Assembly (NCBI RefSeq): GCF_037104765.1
Contig: NZ_JBAWSY010000005.1
Span: forward strand, 1 to 64,000
DNA from: Psychrobacillus mangrovi
GTDB taxonomy: Bacteria; Bacillota; Bacilli; Bacillales_A; Planococcaceae
Direction of reading: 5' to 3'
Length of the DNA stretch: 64,000 nt
Below are positions 8,372 to 17,128 of the stretch, piece by piece (the first letter of the stretch is position 1; each line of letters starts with the position of its first letter). The notes beneath the pieces are model-generated. The model ran no database searches, was not told where the DNA came from, and was given only the letters and a program-made list of their open reading frames with translations. The translations under genes were made by a program, and so were the position numbers.

Positions 8372-9256
8372 TCACACCCTTTCGATTCTTCTACTACCAA
8401 ATAATCCATGTGGCTTTAACATTAATATGAGCAAAACAATAATAAATGGAACTACATCTTTTAAGCCCCCTCCTACAAGGGGATCCAAATAACCTCCAGC
8501 CATGTTTTGAACAATACCAATTACAAAGCCACCGACAATTGCACCTAATACACTATCAAGACCGCCTAAAATAACAACCGGTAAGACGGTTAAACCTATC
8601 GCTGACATTGTTGGACTTAAACCATTTATATTACCCAGGAGTACCCCACCAACTGCTGCCACAACCGCTGCTATTGTCCATGTTGCGGCATAAACATATT
8701 TCACACTCATTCCCATTGATAGTGCTGCCTGTCGATCGTCGGCTACTGCACGCATAGCGATCCCCATTTTAGAGAATTTGAAGAAAAGTGAAAATAGAAC
8801 GAGTAGGACGATTACTACGATAAATGACCAAAGATATACAGGCGTTACGATTACTCCTGCAATATTTATAGGGGTTGAAGGAAAAACAGGTGGAAATGTT
8901 CTTGTCTGGTGACCCCAAATCATATGCACTGCACCGCCTAATAGGCTCGATAGTCCAATAGTTGCCATTATGACGGATACAACAGGAGCATTCTGTATTG
9001 GTCTAATAACTAGCCTCTCAACGATTAGCCCAAGAATCGCGCTAAATACTAGTGTTATGATTAATGCAAGAATGAATGGTATTTTATATGCTGTCATTAA
9101 GATTAAACAGATATAGGGACCAATAATGACGAATTCTCCATTCGCTAAATTCAACGCGCCACTAGCTCTATAAATTAAGACAAATCCTAATGCAACAAGA
9201 CCATATATACTTCCTACCACTATTCCTGTTACAAGCATTTGAAGAAAAAACGTCAT
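8372..9256 (-). CDS. ABC transporter permease (LivH family)
   Basis: This 294-residue membrane protein is the second channel subunit. Eight or so membrane segments are visible, with the typical start VVGSIYGLVALGFVLIYRASGALNLANGEF (residues 15-44) and the coupling loop MRAVADDRQAALSMGM near 168. The ATG has AGGAGGTGG upstream, which lies in the end of the acyl-CoA synthetase gene, so the two genes are only two bases apart. The length is normal for LivH. Confidence 0.92.
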   Translation of the reverse strand: MTFFLQMLVTGIVVGSIYGLVALGFVLIYRASGALNLANGEFVIIGPYICLILMTAYKIPFILALIITLVFSAILGLIVERLVIRPIQNAPVVSVIMATIGLSSLLGGAVHMIWGHQTRTFPPVFPSTPINIAGVIVTPVYLWSFIVVIVLLVLFSLFFKFSKMGIAMRAVADDRQAALSMGMSVKYVYAATWTIAAVVAAVGGVLLGNINGLSPTMSAIGLTVLPVVILGGLDSVLGAIVGGFVIGIVQNMAGGYLDPLVGGGLKDVVPFIIVLLILMLKPHGLFGSRRIERV

Positions 9257-9258
9257 GA

Positions 9259-11154
9259 TTATGCCACCTCCTGTTTAATGTTCAATTGAATAACCTGTAA
9301 ACTGATCTCCTCAATAGATTCTATTTCCGAACCAGCCATTGTCACTTTTGAAGAATCAGAATACATACCAGCGATTAGCATTTGATATTTTTCTTCAATA
9401 AATTTTCTTCTTACCTTTAATGTTCGAGTGAGTTCACCGTCATCTGCTGTAAATTGTTTGTGTAATATGGAAAACTTCTTAACCCGTGCGTATGCTGGTA
9501 TTTGGCCCATTATCTCTGTAACTTGTTGTTCTATAAACTCAACAACTTGAGGATTCCTCGCTAGATCTGAGTATTCTGTATAGACAATCCTTTGCTTATC
9601 TGCCCAACGTCCAACACTGCTCAAATCGATATTAACAATTGCTGTCATATAGGGCTTTTCCTTACCAAAGCATACAGCCTCCTGTATATAAGGACTGGTT
9701 TTCAATTTGTTTTCGATTATTCTCGGGTAAATGTGTTTTCCATTTTGCTCGGTTATAATGTCTTCTTGTCGATCTAGAATATAGAGATGTCCATCTATGC
9801 CCAAACGTCCACAATCACCTAGCGTAATCCAACCATCAATCATTGATTTGTTGTCTTCTTCATGTAGATACTTTGCAAAAATGGCTGAATTTTTCACAAA
9901 AATAGAACCATCATCTCCTACTCTTACCTCGGTACCAGGAAGAGGGACACCCGTACTCTCAACATTGATGTCGTCATCTTTTTGAACAAATGCGATTCCT
10001 GCCAGCTCTGTTCCGCCATAAGTTTGTTTTAAATTTACTCCGATACCATGAAAGAAATTGAATGCCTCAGATTGTAGTGTGGCTCCAGCAATGTACGCTC
10101 GTTTTATTCTTGCGAACCCAAAATGATCACGAATAGCACTGAAAATTAACAAATCACCAAGTTTATACATTACCTTTTCTTTAAAAGAAACCTCTTGTTT
10201 ATTGAGCTTGGCATGCGCCATTATATCTCCGTATTTCTTAAAAGTTTGATAGACTTTTCTCTTAAACCAACTAGCTCCTTCCATACGTATAGTGAAATTG
10301 GACATAATAGTTTGATAGACTCTTGGCGGTGCCAATAATGTGTGTGGACCTATCTCGCGCATGTCACCTATGACTGTATGTGGCTTTTCAGGATAATTAA
10401 TAACGATTCCAGCAGTTAACGGTATGACAATACTCACTACTTGCTCATGAATCCAAGATAATGGCAAGAATGAAAAGTAATCATCTTTAGGCTCCATGTT
10501 GTCTACCAATAATAGGCTTTTAGAAGCTTCCATTAAATTTTCGTGTGTAAGAATTACACCTTTTGGGTCGCCTGAAGCTGCTGCACTATATGCAATAACA
10601 GCATAGTCGTCTCCGAGCAATCGCTCAGTTCGTTCTCGAAAAAACTTCGGATCTTTATCTATTAAGGATATCCCTTCAATTAATACATCATCAAAATCCA
10701 CTAACTTAGGATGTTTATAATGTCGCATTCCTTGTTTATTGTAGAAAATAATATATTCAACCAATGGAATCTGATCTTCTATTTCAAGCAATTTTTCTAC
10801 TTGCTCTTGATCTTCCACTACCACAATGCGCGCTTGACAATCGTTCAAATAAAAGACAATTTGTTCTGACAGTGACTCTTGATAAATCCCAACTGGGATA
10901 CCACCTAAACTTTGGGTAGCCATATATGAGTAAAGCCACTGCGGTCTATTTTCTCCAATAATAGCCAGTTTTTCATCGTGCTTGAAACCATATTTTTCAG
11001 AAAGGGAGATTGTCAACAGCTCCACATTTTTTAAATAGTCACCCCAAGTTATTTCATTCCAAATACCAAGGTGTTTATGTCTAAGTGCAACCTCGTCTCT
11101 ATGGTTGCTTGCTCGTTCCATTAAAAGATAAGGTAATGTTTTCACTGCACTCAT
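9259..11154 (-). CDS. Long-chain acyl-CoA synthetase (AMP-forming)
   Basis: This 631-residue ANL-superfamily ligase activates a carboxylic acid to its acyl-CoA through an acyl-adenylate. The P-loop-like A3 motif is YSAAASGDPKGVILTH near 190 (usual Thr/Ser-rich loop, here with AAASGDPKG). The A5 motif reads QTYGGTELAG near 374, A7 WITLGDCGRLG near 443 and A8 DRQEDIITEQNGKHIYPR near 460. The length and the large linker fit the long-chain (FadD15-like) group rather than acetate or propionate ligases. It sits inside the ABC operon between livG and livH, which suggests that the imported compound is activated as it enters. The substrate cannot be read from the sequence. Confidence 0.9.
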   Translation of the reverse strand: MSAVKTLPYLLMERASNHRDEVALRHKHLGIWNEITWGDYLKNVELLTISLSEKYGFKHDEKLAIIGENRPQWLYSYMATQSLGGIPVGIYQESLSEQIVFYLNDCQARIVVVEDQEQVEKLLEIEDQIPLVEYIIFYNKQGMRHYKHPKLVDFDDVLIEGISLIDKDPKFFRERTERLLGDDYAVIAYSAAASGDPKGVILTHENLMEASKSLLLVDNMEPKDDYFSFLPLSWIHEQVVSIVIPLTAGIVINYPEKPHTVIGDMREIGPHTLLAPPRVYQTIMSNFTIRMEGASWFKRKVYQTFKKYGDIMAHAKLNKQEVSFKEKVMYKLGDLLIFSAIRDHFGFARIKRAYIAGATLQSEAFNFFHGIGVNLKQTYGGTELAGIAFVQKDDDINVESTGVPLPGTEVRVGDDGSIFVKNSAIFAKYLHEEDNKSMIDGWITLGDCGRLGIDGHLYILDRQEDIITEQNGKHIYPRIIENKLKTSPYIQEAVCFGKEKPYMTAIVNIDLSSVGRWADKQRIVYTEYSDLARNPQVVEFIEQQVTEIMGQIPAYARVKKFSILHKQFTADDGELTRTLKVRRKFIEEKYQMLIAGMYSDSSKVTMAGSEIESIEEISLQVIQLNIKQEVA

Positions 11155-11168
11155 TGTTTCTCCCCTTT

Positions 11169-11942
11169 CTAAATAACGGATTCTTCTCCGATATAAGCCT
11201 TTATAACATCGGGATTTTTTTGTATTTCTTCTGGTGTACCAAACCCGATGCGTCTACCAAAGTCCAAAACCGCAATATGATCAGACAAATTCATGACGAT
11301 TCCTAAATCATGCTCGATTAATACGACAGTTATTTCCATTACTTCATGCATATCCAATATAAAACGGGCCATCAAATCTTTTTCTGAATTGTTCATACCA
11401 GCCATTGGCTCATCCAATAAGATTAACTCGGGTCCCAGTGCTAACGCCCTTCCTACCTCCACACGTTTTTGCAGTCCATATGGTAGTGTGCCTACCGGCG
11501 TATGTCGTATGTCTTGTAACTCTAGAAACTCAATAACCTCTTCTACTTTTTTTCGATGCTCTTTTTCTTCATTGGCAGCCTTCCCTACATACAGCCCACC
11601 GCTAATCGCACTAGAATTCATCAACGTATGCCTGCCTAGCTTCAGATTATCTAGTACAGACATATGGGCAAACAACGCTATATTTTGAAAAGCACGGGCA
11701 ATACCAAGAGTCGTTCGATTATAAGGCTTCATATTTATAATTTCCTGTCCTTTAAAACGAATGGAGCCACTGGTAGGTTGATATAAACCACTAATGCAAT
11801 TTAGCATACTAGTTTTCCCAGCTCCATTTGGACCAATAAGAGAGAATATCTCTCCCTTTTTTATATGATAGCTGACATCATCTAATGCTTTAACCCCACC
11901 AAATTGTAATGACACACCCTCTATTTCTAATATAGGCTGCAC
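11169..11942 (-). CDS. ABC transporter ATPase (LivG family)
   Basis: This 257-residue ATPase is the partner of LivF. Walker A is GPNGAGKTS near 36, the LivG-type signature LPYGLQKRVEVGRAL (PYG in place of SGG, normal for LivG) near 156, and Walker B LILLDEPMAGM near 178; the C terminus has the LivG helix GTPEEIQKNPDVIKAYIGEE. Two GTG codons are possible: the first abuts the AAAGGGG ribosome site, while the second, at 11942, has an eight-base spacing and is chosen. It is the first gene of the operon, downstream of a good promoter. Confidence 0.9.
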   Translation of the reverse strand: MQPILEIEGVSLQFGGVKALDDVSYHIKKGEIFSLIGPNGAGKTSMLNCISGLYQPTSGSIRFKGQEIINMKPYNRTTLGIARAFQNIALFAHMSVLDNLKLGRHTLMNSSAISGGLYVGKAANEEKEHRKKVEEVIEFLELQDIRHTPVGTLPYGLQKRVEVGRALALGPELILLDEPMAGMNNSEKDLMARFILDMHEVMEITVVLIEHDLGIVMNLSDHIAVLDFGRRIGFGTPEEIQKNPDVIKAYIGEESVI

Positions 11943-11961
11943 TCGAACCACCCCTTTTGTT

Positions 11962-11975
11962 TGTAAGCGCTTAAC
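11962..11975 (-). promoter_or_regulatory. cre-like (CcpA) site in the leader of the liv/ACS operon
   Basis: The 14-mer TGTAAGCGCTTAAC has the core AAGCGCTT and fits the cre consensus TGWAANCGNTNWCA at 12 of 14 positions. It lies about 18 bases downstream of the -10 box, where CcpA would block elongation. This is an inference from sequence only. Confidence 0.4.
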
Positions 11976-11992
11976 CTGTTAGCTTTTTCTGA

Positions 11993-12022
11993 ATATTACT
12001 TTACAGATTGTAATCTTGTCAA
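11993..12022 (-). promoter_or_regulatory. SigA promoter of the liv/ACS operon with an internal palindrome
   Basis: TTGACA (12017-12022) and TAATAT (11993-11998) are 18 bases apart on the minus strand, about 50 bases upstream of livG. The spacer contains the palindrome AGATTGTAATCT (12005-12016), a likely repressor site. The adjacent upstream sequence to 12186 is very AT-rich and shows nothing else. Confidence 0.7.
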
Positions 12023-12186
12023 TGTATTTAATGATACATATGAACTATTTTTTTGTCGTTTAATGTAATATTCTGTTTTGTATTTTTATGTGAAAAAAGT
12101 CATAAAAATTAGTATATTTTTTCATGTACATTTGTGTTTAATGTATTTATTATCTTACCTTTACTTATTTTCCAAATTATCCAACG

Positions 12187-12227
12187 TAAAAAAACTCCTT
12201 TCCTGACGAATAGCATTAGAAGGAGTT
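12187..12227 (-). terminator. Terminator of the DUF2238 gene
   Basis: AACTCCTT pairs with AAGGAGTT across a long loop, with a run of seven or eight T on the minus strand. It lies about 70 bases after the DUF2238 stop codon. Confidence 0.7.
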
Positions 12228-12299
12228 ACTCAATTTATTCTGTTTTCGACAGATTTATCTAGGTTCAATCTTTTTTCAACATCTAATTTTTTTGAAATT

Positions 12300-12917
12300 T
12301 TATTTTCTTCTTAGTAACTTATCATGCAACTTTGTGAAAATAATATATGCAAGGATGGAACCAACGAATGCAAAAAACATATCCCATTGGGCGTCCCACT
12401 TATCTCCTTGCATTCCTAAAAAGTCTTTAGAAACCTTTCCACCTTTGGAAACTTTGGTGCTCAACCATTCAATGATTTCGTATAAAGCTGCGATTGCAAG
12501 TACTATACTCATAGAAATTCCGAACAACCAAGCCCCTTTAGTTAACTGCGTTTTACGTAGTAGCAATTCCCTAATGACAATTACTAACATTCCCTTGAGC
12601 AAATGCCCAAATCGATCATAATTATTCCGCTTTAAATCAAATTCATCCTTAATCCAATTAAAGATAGGCACCTCCGAGTATGTGTAGTGACCTCCTATAA
12701 ATGTCAGAATAGATAGCAATGCAATGATAAAGTAAGAAAGAGTTGTAAATTGAAACTTTTTATAAGTGACTATGAGAATGATTAATACAATAACGGATGG
12801 ACTAACCTCTGCTAGCCAATCTAAATATGTTGCTGGTTTAATAACTGACCAAACGATAACTGCGATAACAACCAATAGTAAAGCAAAATGTATTTTTGAA
12901 CTTTTACCTAAATCCAC
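12300..12917 (-). CDS. DUF2238 (YjdF-type) membrane protein
   Basis: This 205-residue integral membrane protein has six hydrophobic segments. The DUF2238 hallmarks are present: GGHYTYSEVP near 75, NNYDRFGHLLKG near 98, AALYEIIEWLS near 142, and DFLGMQGDKWDAQWDM near 163. Conserved acidic and His residues in the membrane suggest ion or metal interaction, but no function is known for the family. The GTG at 12917 is chosen since AAGGAG is eight bases upstream; an earlier GTG overlaps the ribosome site. It is divergent from the YdaT-like gene. Confidence 0.88.
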   Translation of the reverse strand: MDLGKSSKIHFALLLVVIAVIVWSVIKPATYLDWLAEVSPSVIVLIILIVTYKKFQFTTLSYFIIALLSILTFIGGHYTYSEVPIFNWIKDEFDLKRNNYDRFGHLLKGMLVIVIRELLLRKTQLTKGAWLFGISMSIVLAIAALYEIIEWLSTKVSKGGKVSKDFLGMQGDKWDAQWDMFFAFVGSILAYIIFTKLHDKLLRRK

Positions 12918-12991
12918 CGTATACACTCCTTATTCGAGAGCAAATATTATTATAGATTAGTTTATCCAAAAAATTTGATTCGAATCAGAGC

Positions 12992-13016
12992 GTTTGATTT
13001 GTTTGGAAACGGGAAA
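12992..13016 (+). promoter_or_regulatory. SigB-like promoter of the ydaT-like gene
   Basis: GTTTGA, 13 bases, then GGGAAA closely resembles the general-stress sigma-B consensus (GTTTAA-N12-14-GGGTAT) and lies 24 bases upstream of the start codon. B. subtilis ydaT is known to be SigB-dependent, which agrees. Confidence 0.6.
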
Positions 13017-13040
13017 ATTGAAATTAAGGAGGAGATATCA

Positions 13041-13406
13041 ATGCCATGGAACAAAAAGGATTATCCGGATTCAATGAAAAATTTAGATCCTGAAGTAAGA
13101 GAAAAAGCGATTGAAATTGCCAATGCCTTGTTACGGGACGATAAAGATGAAGGTCGGGCAATTGCCATAGCAACCGCACAAGCAAGGAAAGCGATAAATG
13201 GAGATGATTCCGATCGTCCAACCTTTGAAGTAAAAGCAAGAGAAGAGGAGTGGACGCTTAGGAAATCAGGAGGGGAACGGGCTATTTTTGTAGAAGAAAC
13301 AAAAGAAAAACTCCTTGATAAAGCGAAACCATACGTCAATGATCACAACGGTATACTTGAAATTTACCAGGAAGACGGTTCACTTGATGATACTTTATAT
13401 GATTAG
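13041..13406 (+). CDS. YdaT-like DUF2188 general stress protein
   Basis: This 121-residue soluble protein has an N-terminal helical part resembling YdaT (MPWNKKDYPDSM, then a helix repeating AIAIATAQARKA, residues 1-55). The C-terminal DUF2188 domain (about 65-121) shows WTLRKSGGERAIFVEETKE and the end NGILEIYQEDGSLDD. The ATG at 13041 is chosen because AAGGAGGA lies directly upstream; the frame is open further upstream but that part covers the promoter. It is monocistronic with its own terminator. A role in general stress survival follows from the B. subtilis homologue and the SigB-like promoter, and the mechanism is unknown. Confidence 0.85.
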   Translation: MPWNKKDYPDSMKNLDPEVREKAIEIANALLRDDKDEGRAIAIATAQARKAINGDDSDRPTFEVKAREEEWTLRKSGGERAIFVEETKEKLLDKAKPYVNDHNGILEIYQEDGSLDDTLYD

Positions 13407-13414
13407 AAAATAGA

Positions 13415-13456
13415 GGACCCTTCCTGAAAGAATCTCAAGGAAGGGTCCATATTTTT
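13415..13456 (+). terminator. Terminator of the ydaT-like gene, probably bidirectional
   Basis: GGACCCTTCC (13415-13424) pairs perfectly with GGAAGGGTCC (13439-13448), followed by ATATTTTT. It lies between converging genes and can also stop the MFS gene. Confidence 0.88.
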
Positions 13457-13480
13457 AATGGTAACAATTTTACTTTCCTA

Positions 13481-14734
13481 TTAAACTGCTAAGCTTGATT
13501 TTTGTTTTTTAATTAGAATGACAAATAAACTAGCCATTACACAAAAGATTCCTGCAGAAATGAATGCCCATGTGTATGAGTCAAATATGTTATACATAAA
13601 GCCCCCACCATATGCAGCTACAGCCGCTCCCGCTTGATGAGAGGCAAATATCCAACCATAGATAATACCACTTTTCTCTATTCCAAAGATTTGTCTTGAA
13701 ATGCTTATCGTTGGTGGTACAGTCGCTATCCAATCTAATCCATAAAATACAGAGAAAATGATTAATAGCGCAAGTGAGCCTTCTTGTAATGCAAATGGAA
13801 GCAGTACGAGTGAAGCTCCTCGTAAAATATAATACCAAAACAACAGCCATCGATTATCAAAACGATCCGATAACCAACCGGATATTGTAGTACCAATTAG
13901 ATCGAACACACCCATAAAAGAAAGCATCGAAGCGGCTGCTACAACCGGAATTCCATAACTAATACAATATGAAATAAAATGAGTTCCAATTAGTCCACTT
14001 GTAGAAAGTCCACATATAAAAAAGCTGCCTGCTAACAACCAGAATTCTTTTACTCTTATAGCTTCTCGTAATAATTCGAAAGCCATGACGATTGGATTTT
14101 TCTTTTGAAAAGCACTAGACTTGGGAAGTTCCTTTTCCATTCCATATGGCAGAATGCCAATTTCCTTCGGGGAGTTTCTCATAAATATAAGAATAATTAT
14201 GAGCATTATGAAACTAAGGACTAGTATTAAACTAATGGCAGAACGCCAGGAATATTTCTCTACAAGAATGGCCAGCACAGGAAGTAATACCAACTGCCCA
14301 GTTGCCGTACTCGCTGTTAAAATCCCTACTGCAAGACCTCGTCTCTTCTCAAACCAACGATTCGCTACGTATGTACTCAATACAGTTAAAAACACACTTG
14401 ACCCTAACCCAATAATGATTCCCCAAATGAGAATGAGCTGCCAAGGTTTGTTCATAAAATAGGTGAGCATAAGACCTACAAGTAAAGTAGACATTGCATA
14501 AACCATCATCTTTTTTAATCCGAGCACTTCTATTAATGCCGCCATAAAAGGTCCGGAAAGCCCGTAAAGAAAAAGGCCAACTGCAAAAGCTAAAGAAATA
14601 ATAGATCTATCCCATCCAAACTCATTTTCAAAAGGTACAATAAATACACCTGAAGAAGATCGAACAATTCCCGCAACAATTATCGAGAAAAAAGCGATAG
14701 TCAGCACAAACCAGCTATAGTGTATACGTTTCAA
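13481..14734 (-). CDS. MFS transporter, monocarboxylate porter-like
   Basis: This 417-residue carrier has 12 membrane segments and the MFS loop motif in the form NRWFEKRRGLAVGI near 122. The N terminus (HYSWFVLTIAFFSIIVAGIVRSSSGVFIVPF) and ENEFGWDRSIISLAFAV match the oxalate/formate and monocarboxylate porter-like group (YbfB-type), so an organic anion is a likely substrate. The start is TTG at 14734 with a GGTGAG ribosome site at short spacing; no ATG is available nearby. A TTGTAT-17-TACAAT promoter lies 63 bases upstream. It is monocistronic and the substrate is unknown. Confidence 0.85.
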   Translation of the reverse strand: MKRIHYSWFVLTIAFFSIIVAGIVRSSSGVFIVPFENEFGWDRSIISLAFAVGLFLYGLSGPFMAALIEVLGLKKMMVYAMSTLLVGLMLTYFMNKPWQLILIWGIIIGLGSSVFLTVLSTYVANRWFEKRRGLAVGILTASTATGQLVLLPVLAILVEKYSWRSAISLILVLSFIMLIIILIFMRNSPKEIGILPYGMEKELPKSSAFQKKNPIVMAFELLREAIRVKEFWLLAGSFFICGLSTSGLIGTHFISYCISYGIPVVAAASMLSFMGVFDLIGTTISGWLSDRFDNRWLLFWYYILRGASLVLLPFALQEGSLALLIIFSVFYGLDWIATVPPTISISRQIFGIEKSGIIYGWIFASHQAGAAVAAYGGGFMYNIFDSYTWAFISAGIFCVMASLFVILIKKQKSSLAV

Positions 14735-14796
14735 ATTCTCACCAACATTCTAAAAAGATTAGCCAAATATATTAAAAAATTCTATCAATTCGATAT

Positions 14797-14825
14797 ATTG
14801 TACGCTAAAAGTAATTAATATACAA
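14797..14825 (-). promoter_or_regulatory. Promoter of the MFS gene
   Basis: TTGTAT (14820-14825) and TACAAT (14797-14802) are 17 bases apart on the minus strand, starting right after the terminator at 14829. Confidence 0.6.
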
Positions 14826-14828
14826 TAT

Positions 14829-14861
14829 AAAAAAACCGTTCGATGCTAAAGCATCAAACGG
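14829..14861 (-). terminator. Terminator without an evident gene
   Basis: CCGTTCGATGC pairs with GCATCAAACGG around TAAA (one mismatch), and the minus strand runs into seven T. The nearest upstream gene, cstA, already has a strong terminator 280 bases earlier, so this one may end an unannotated RNA. Confidence 0.75.
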
Positions 14862-15022
14862 CCAGCTTAACGGCAAAAGTATTTTTATAACGGTTATAAA
14901 TAATAATAAATCTTCCTAAAGAGGTTGCTATATCCAATTAAAAGAAAAGATAGTAGATTCTATAAATCTTAAAGTTTTTAAACGCTAGGTAATCTTTCTT
15001 ATCATAGAATAATAAGTATTCG

Positions 15023-15046
15023 CTAAAAATACAGATGTATTTTTAG
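15023..15046. promoter_or_regulatory. Perfect 24-bp palindrome in an intergenic region
   Basis: CTAAAAATACA and TGTATTTTTAG are perfect inverted arms around GA. It lies between the cstA terminator and the orphan terminator. It may be an operator or a hairpin in an untranslated RNA. The rest of 14862-15138 is AT-rich and shows no ORF. Confidence 0.45.
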
Positions 15047-15138
15047 GAAATACAATATAAACCCTTTATATACCTATGTTTTAACATAAATAGAAATAAT
15101 CATTAAAATATTCAAATATAATATATTATTTTTAAAAA

Positions 15139-15172
15139 TAAAAAAACCTTCCAACACGGGGTGTGTTGGAAG
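15139..15172 (-). terminator. Terminator of cstA
   Basis: CTTCCAACAC pairs with GTGTTGGAAG around a short loop; the minus strand runs into eight T. It begins 16 bases after the cstA stop. Confidence 0.92.
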
Positions 15173-15187
15173 CTTTCGAATGTTATT

Positions 15188-16993
15188 TTAAATGGTTCCT
15201 TTTGCTGCTCTTTCCACGAGGACATCTTGTGGAAGTTTCCAAAGTTCTATCCATTTACGTATGGAAGTTATAAGAATAATCGCACCAAGAGTTAGCATGA
15301 TTACAGAAAGAGTCCCGTTTAAGAAGTTGTAGCCTGGACTTTCTGCATTCCAATAAACATTTTTCACCATCCAGTAGCCAGCTACATTAACTGTTACATA
15401 CAGATAAGCAAGAGGAATCAGACAAGTAAGCATATAACTTCGTTTTTCAGCAATCTTCAATACTATCGTTGCACCAATGATCAATCCTATCGAAGCCATT
15501 AGCTGATTCGATACCCCGAACAATGCCCAAACAGAGCTTATATCTCCAGAATACAGTAAATATCCCCACATAAAGCAGGCTAACGCACTTGCGAAAATAG
15601 TTGCACCTATTGAATTTGTACGCTTTAGTGGTTTAAAGAACGTTCCACCGAAGTCTTGAATGAGATAACGAGCAACTCGTGTCCCCGAGTCAATTGCTGT
15701 TAGGATAAAGACTGCTTCAAAGAGAATGACAAACTGATAGAAATAGGATGCCATTTTTTCGAAGATTGGAATCTCCGTAAAGATATACGTCATTCCAACT
15801 GCAAGAGTAACAGCACCGCCCGTTCTTCCTTCCAAGTCCATTCCAATTTCATCACTAAGCTTATCTAGATGAACTGTTTCCATCCCTAATGTCGCAAATT
15901 TCTCTGGTGTGGAGTTTATTGCAAAATAATCTCCAGGCATTAATGATACAGCAGCAATTAAAGCCATAATTGCAACTAAACACTCTACAAGCATTGCACC
16001 AAAAGCTACCCCTTTAATATCGCTCCAACGATTGATCATCTTTGGAGTTGTCCCTGAACCAACGAATGCGTGGAATCCTGATATGGCTCCACAAGCAATG
16101 GTGATGGAAACAAATGGCCAAACTGGTCCTGCGATAATCGGACCTCCACCATTAATAAATTCTGTTAAAGCAGGGAATTGAACTGCAGGATTCACATAGA
16201 ATACCCCAATAATTAAAGCTACGAATACACCGATTTTCATAAAAGTACTTAAATAATCACGAGGTGCTAGCAATAACCAAACTGGTAACGCCGCAGCAAA
16301 AAATGCATAGATAGGTAATGCTATAGCGATTGTACTCTTTTCTAATGTTAAGAAATCACCTAATGCTGTCCCTTGAATATTAGGTCCCCAAAGAATAGCA
16401 GCCATTATAAGTCCAAAACCTACGATTGTAGCAGCTTTCAAGTTTCCTGTTTTCTTATGGTACAACCCAACTCCCATTGCAATCGGAATTGTAATTCCTA
16501 CAGCAAACGTTCCCCATGGGTTTCTCTCTAATGCGCTCAATACTACTAAAGAAAGACCTGCCATCGTAATAGTAATAATGAATAGCATTGCCAATCCTGC
16601 ACAGAAGCCTGCTACAGGACCGAGTTCTTTTTTAGCTATTTCAGATAGAGATTTTCCATCCTGCCGCATGGATGCGAAAAGTACAACCATGTCGTGTACC
16701 GCTCCCCCGATTACGGCCCCTATTAGAAGCCAAAGTAAGCCGGGTAAATAACCAAACTGTGCTGCTAATATTGGTCCAACTAACGGCCCCGCCGCAGCAA
16801 TCGCCGCAAAATGGTGACCAAACGTAACCCATTTATTCGTGGGTACATAATCTTTACCATCCTCCAGTTCATGTGCTGGAGTGGGTTTTGAGTCATCAAG
16901 TTTCAAAACCTTTGCAGCCATAAACGTACCATATAAACGATAAGCAATTAATAGTATACAAATAGAGCCAATTACAATTGTAACCGCATTCAT
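15188..16993 (-). CDS. cstA: Carbon starvation protein CstA family transporter
   Basis: This 601-residue membrane protein has about 16 hydrophobic segments and the CstA signatures TNKWVTFGHHFAAIAAAGPLVGPI near 46-70 and HDMVVLFASMRQDGKSLSEIAKKELG near 94. CstA-family members import peptides or, in the case of E. coli BtsT and CstA, pyruvate. The ATG at 16993 (MNAVTIVIGS) is preferred over an upstream in-frame ATG since it begins the first membrane helix and GGGGG lies 11 bases upstream. The lytT-like and lytS-like genes lie directly upstream on the same strand, the arrangement expected for a pyruvate-responsive transporter. Confidence 0.93.
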   Translation of the reverse strand: MNAVTIVIGSICILLIAYRLYGTFMAAKVLKLDDSKPTPAHELEDGKDYVPTNKWVTFGHHFAAIAAAGPLVGPILAAQFGYLPGLLWLLIGAVIGGAVHDMVVLFASMRQDGKSLSEIAKKELGPVAGFCAGLAMLFIITITMAGLSLVVLSALERNPWGTFAVGITIPIAMGVGLYHKKTGNLKAATIVGFGLIMAAILWGPNIQGTALGDFLTLEKSTIAIALPIYAFFAAALPVWLLLAPRDYLSTFMKIGVFVALIIGVFYVNPAVQFPALTEFINGGGPIIAGPVWPFVSITIACGAISGFHAFVGSGTTPKMINRWSDIKGVAFGAMLVECLVAIMALIAAVSLMPGDYFAINSTPEKFATLGMETVHLDKLSDEIGMDLEGRTGGAVTLAVGMTYIFTEIPIFEKMASYFYQFVILFEAVFILTAIDSGTRVARYLIQDFGGTFFKPLKRTNSIGATIFASALACFMWGYLLYSGDISSVWALFGVSNQLMASIGLIIGATIVLKIAEKRSYMLTCLIPLAYLYVTVNVAGYWMVKNVYWNAESPGYNFLNGTLSVIMLTLGAIILITSIRKWIELWKLPQDVLVERAAKGTI

Positions 16994-17128
16994 TTTTATT
17001 TTACCCCCATCCCTGTTGTGTATAGTAATCATACTAAAATTGAGATTAATAAATTCATATTCTAGTTGAGTTACAAAATTTCAAGGATGAACTGCAAAAA
17101 TGGGGAAATGAAATACAATCTAACCTAT

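Noticed and set aside
17000..17128. LytTR direct-repeat binding site in front of cstA
   Set aside because: GCAGTTCAT on the minus strand resembles a half site, but no second half at the expected spacing was found.
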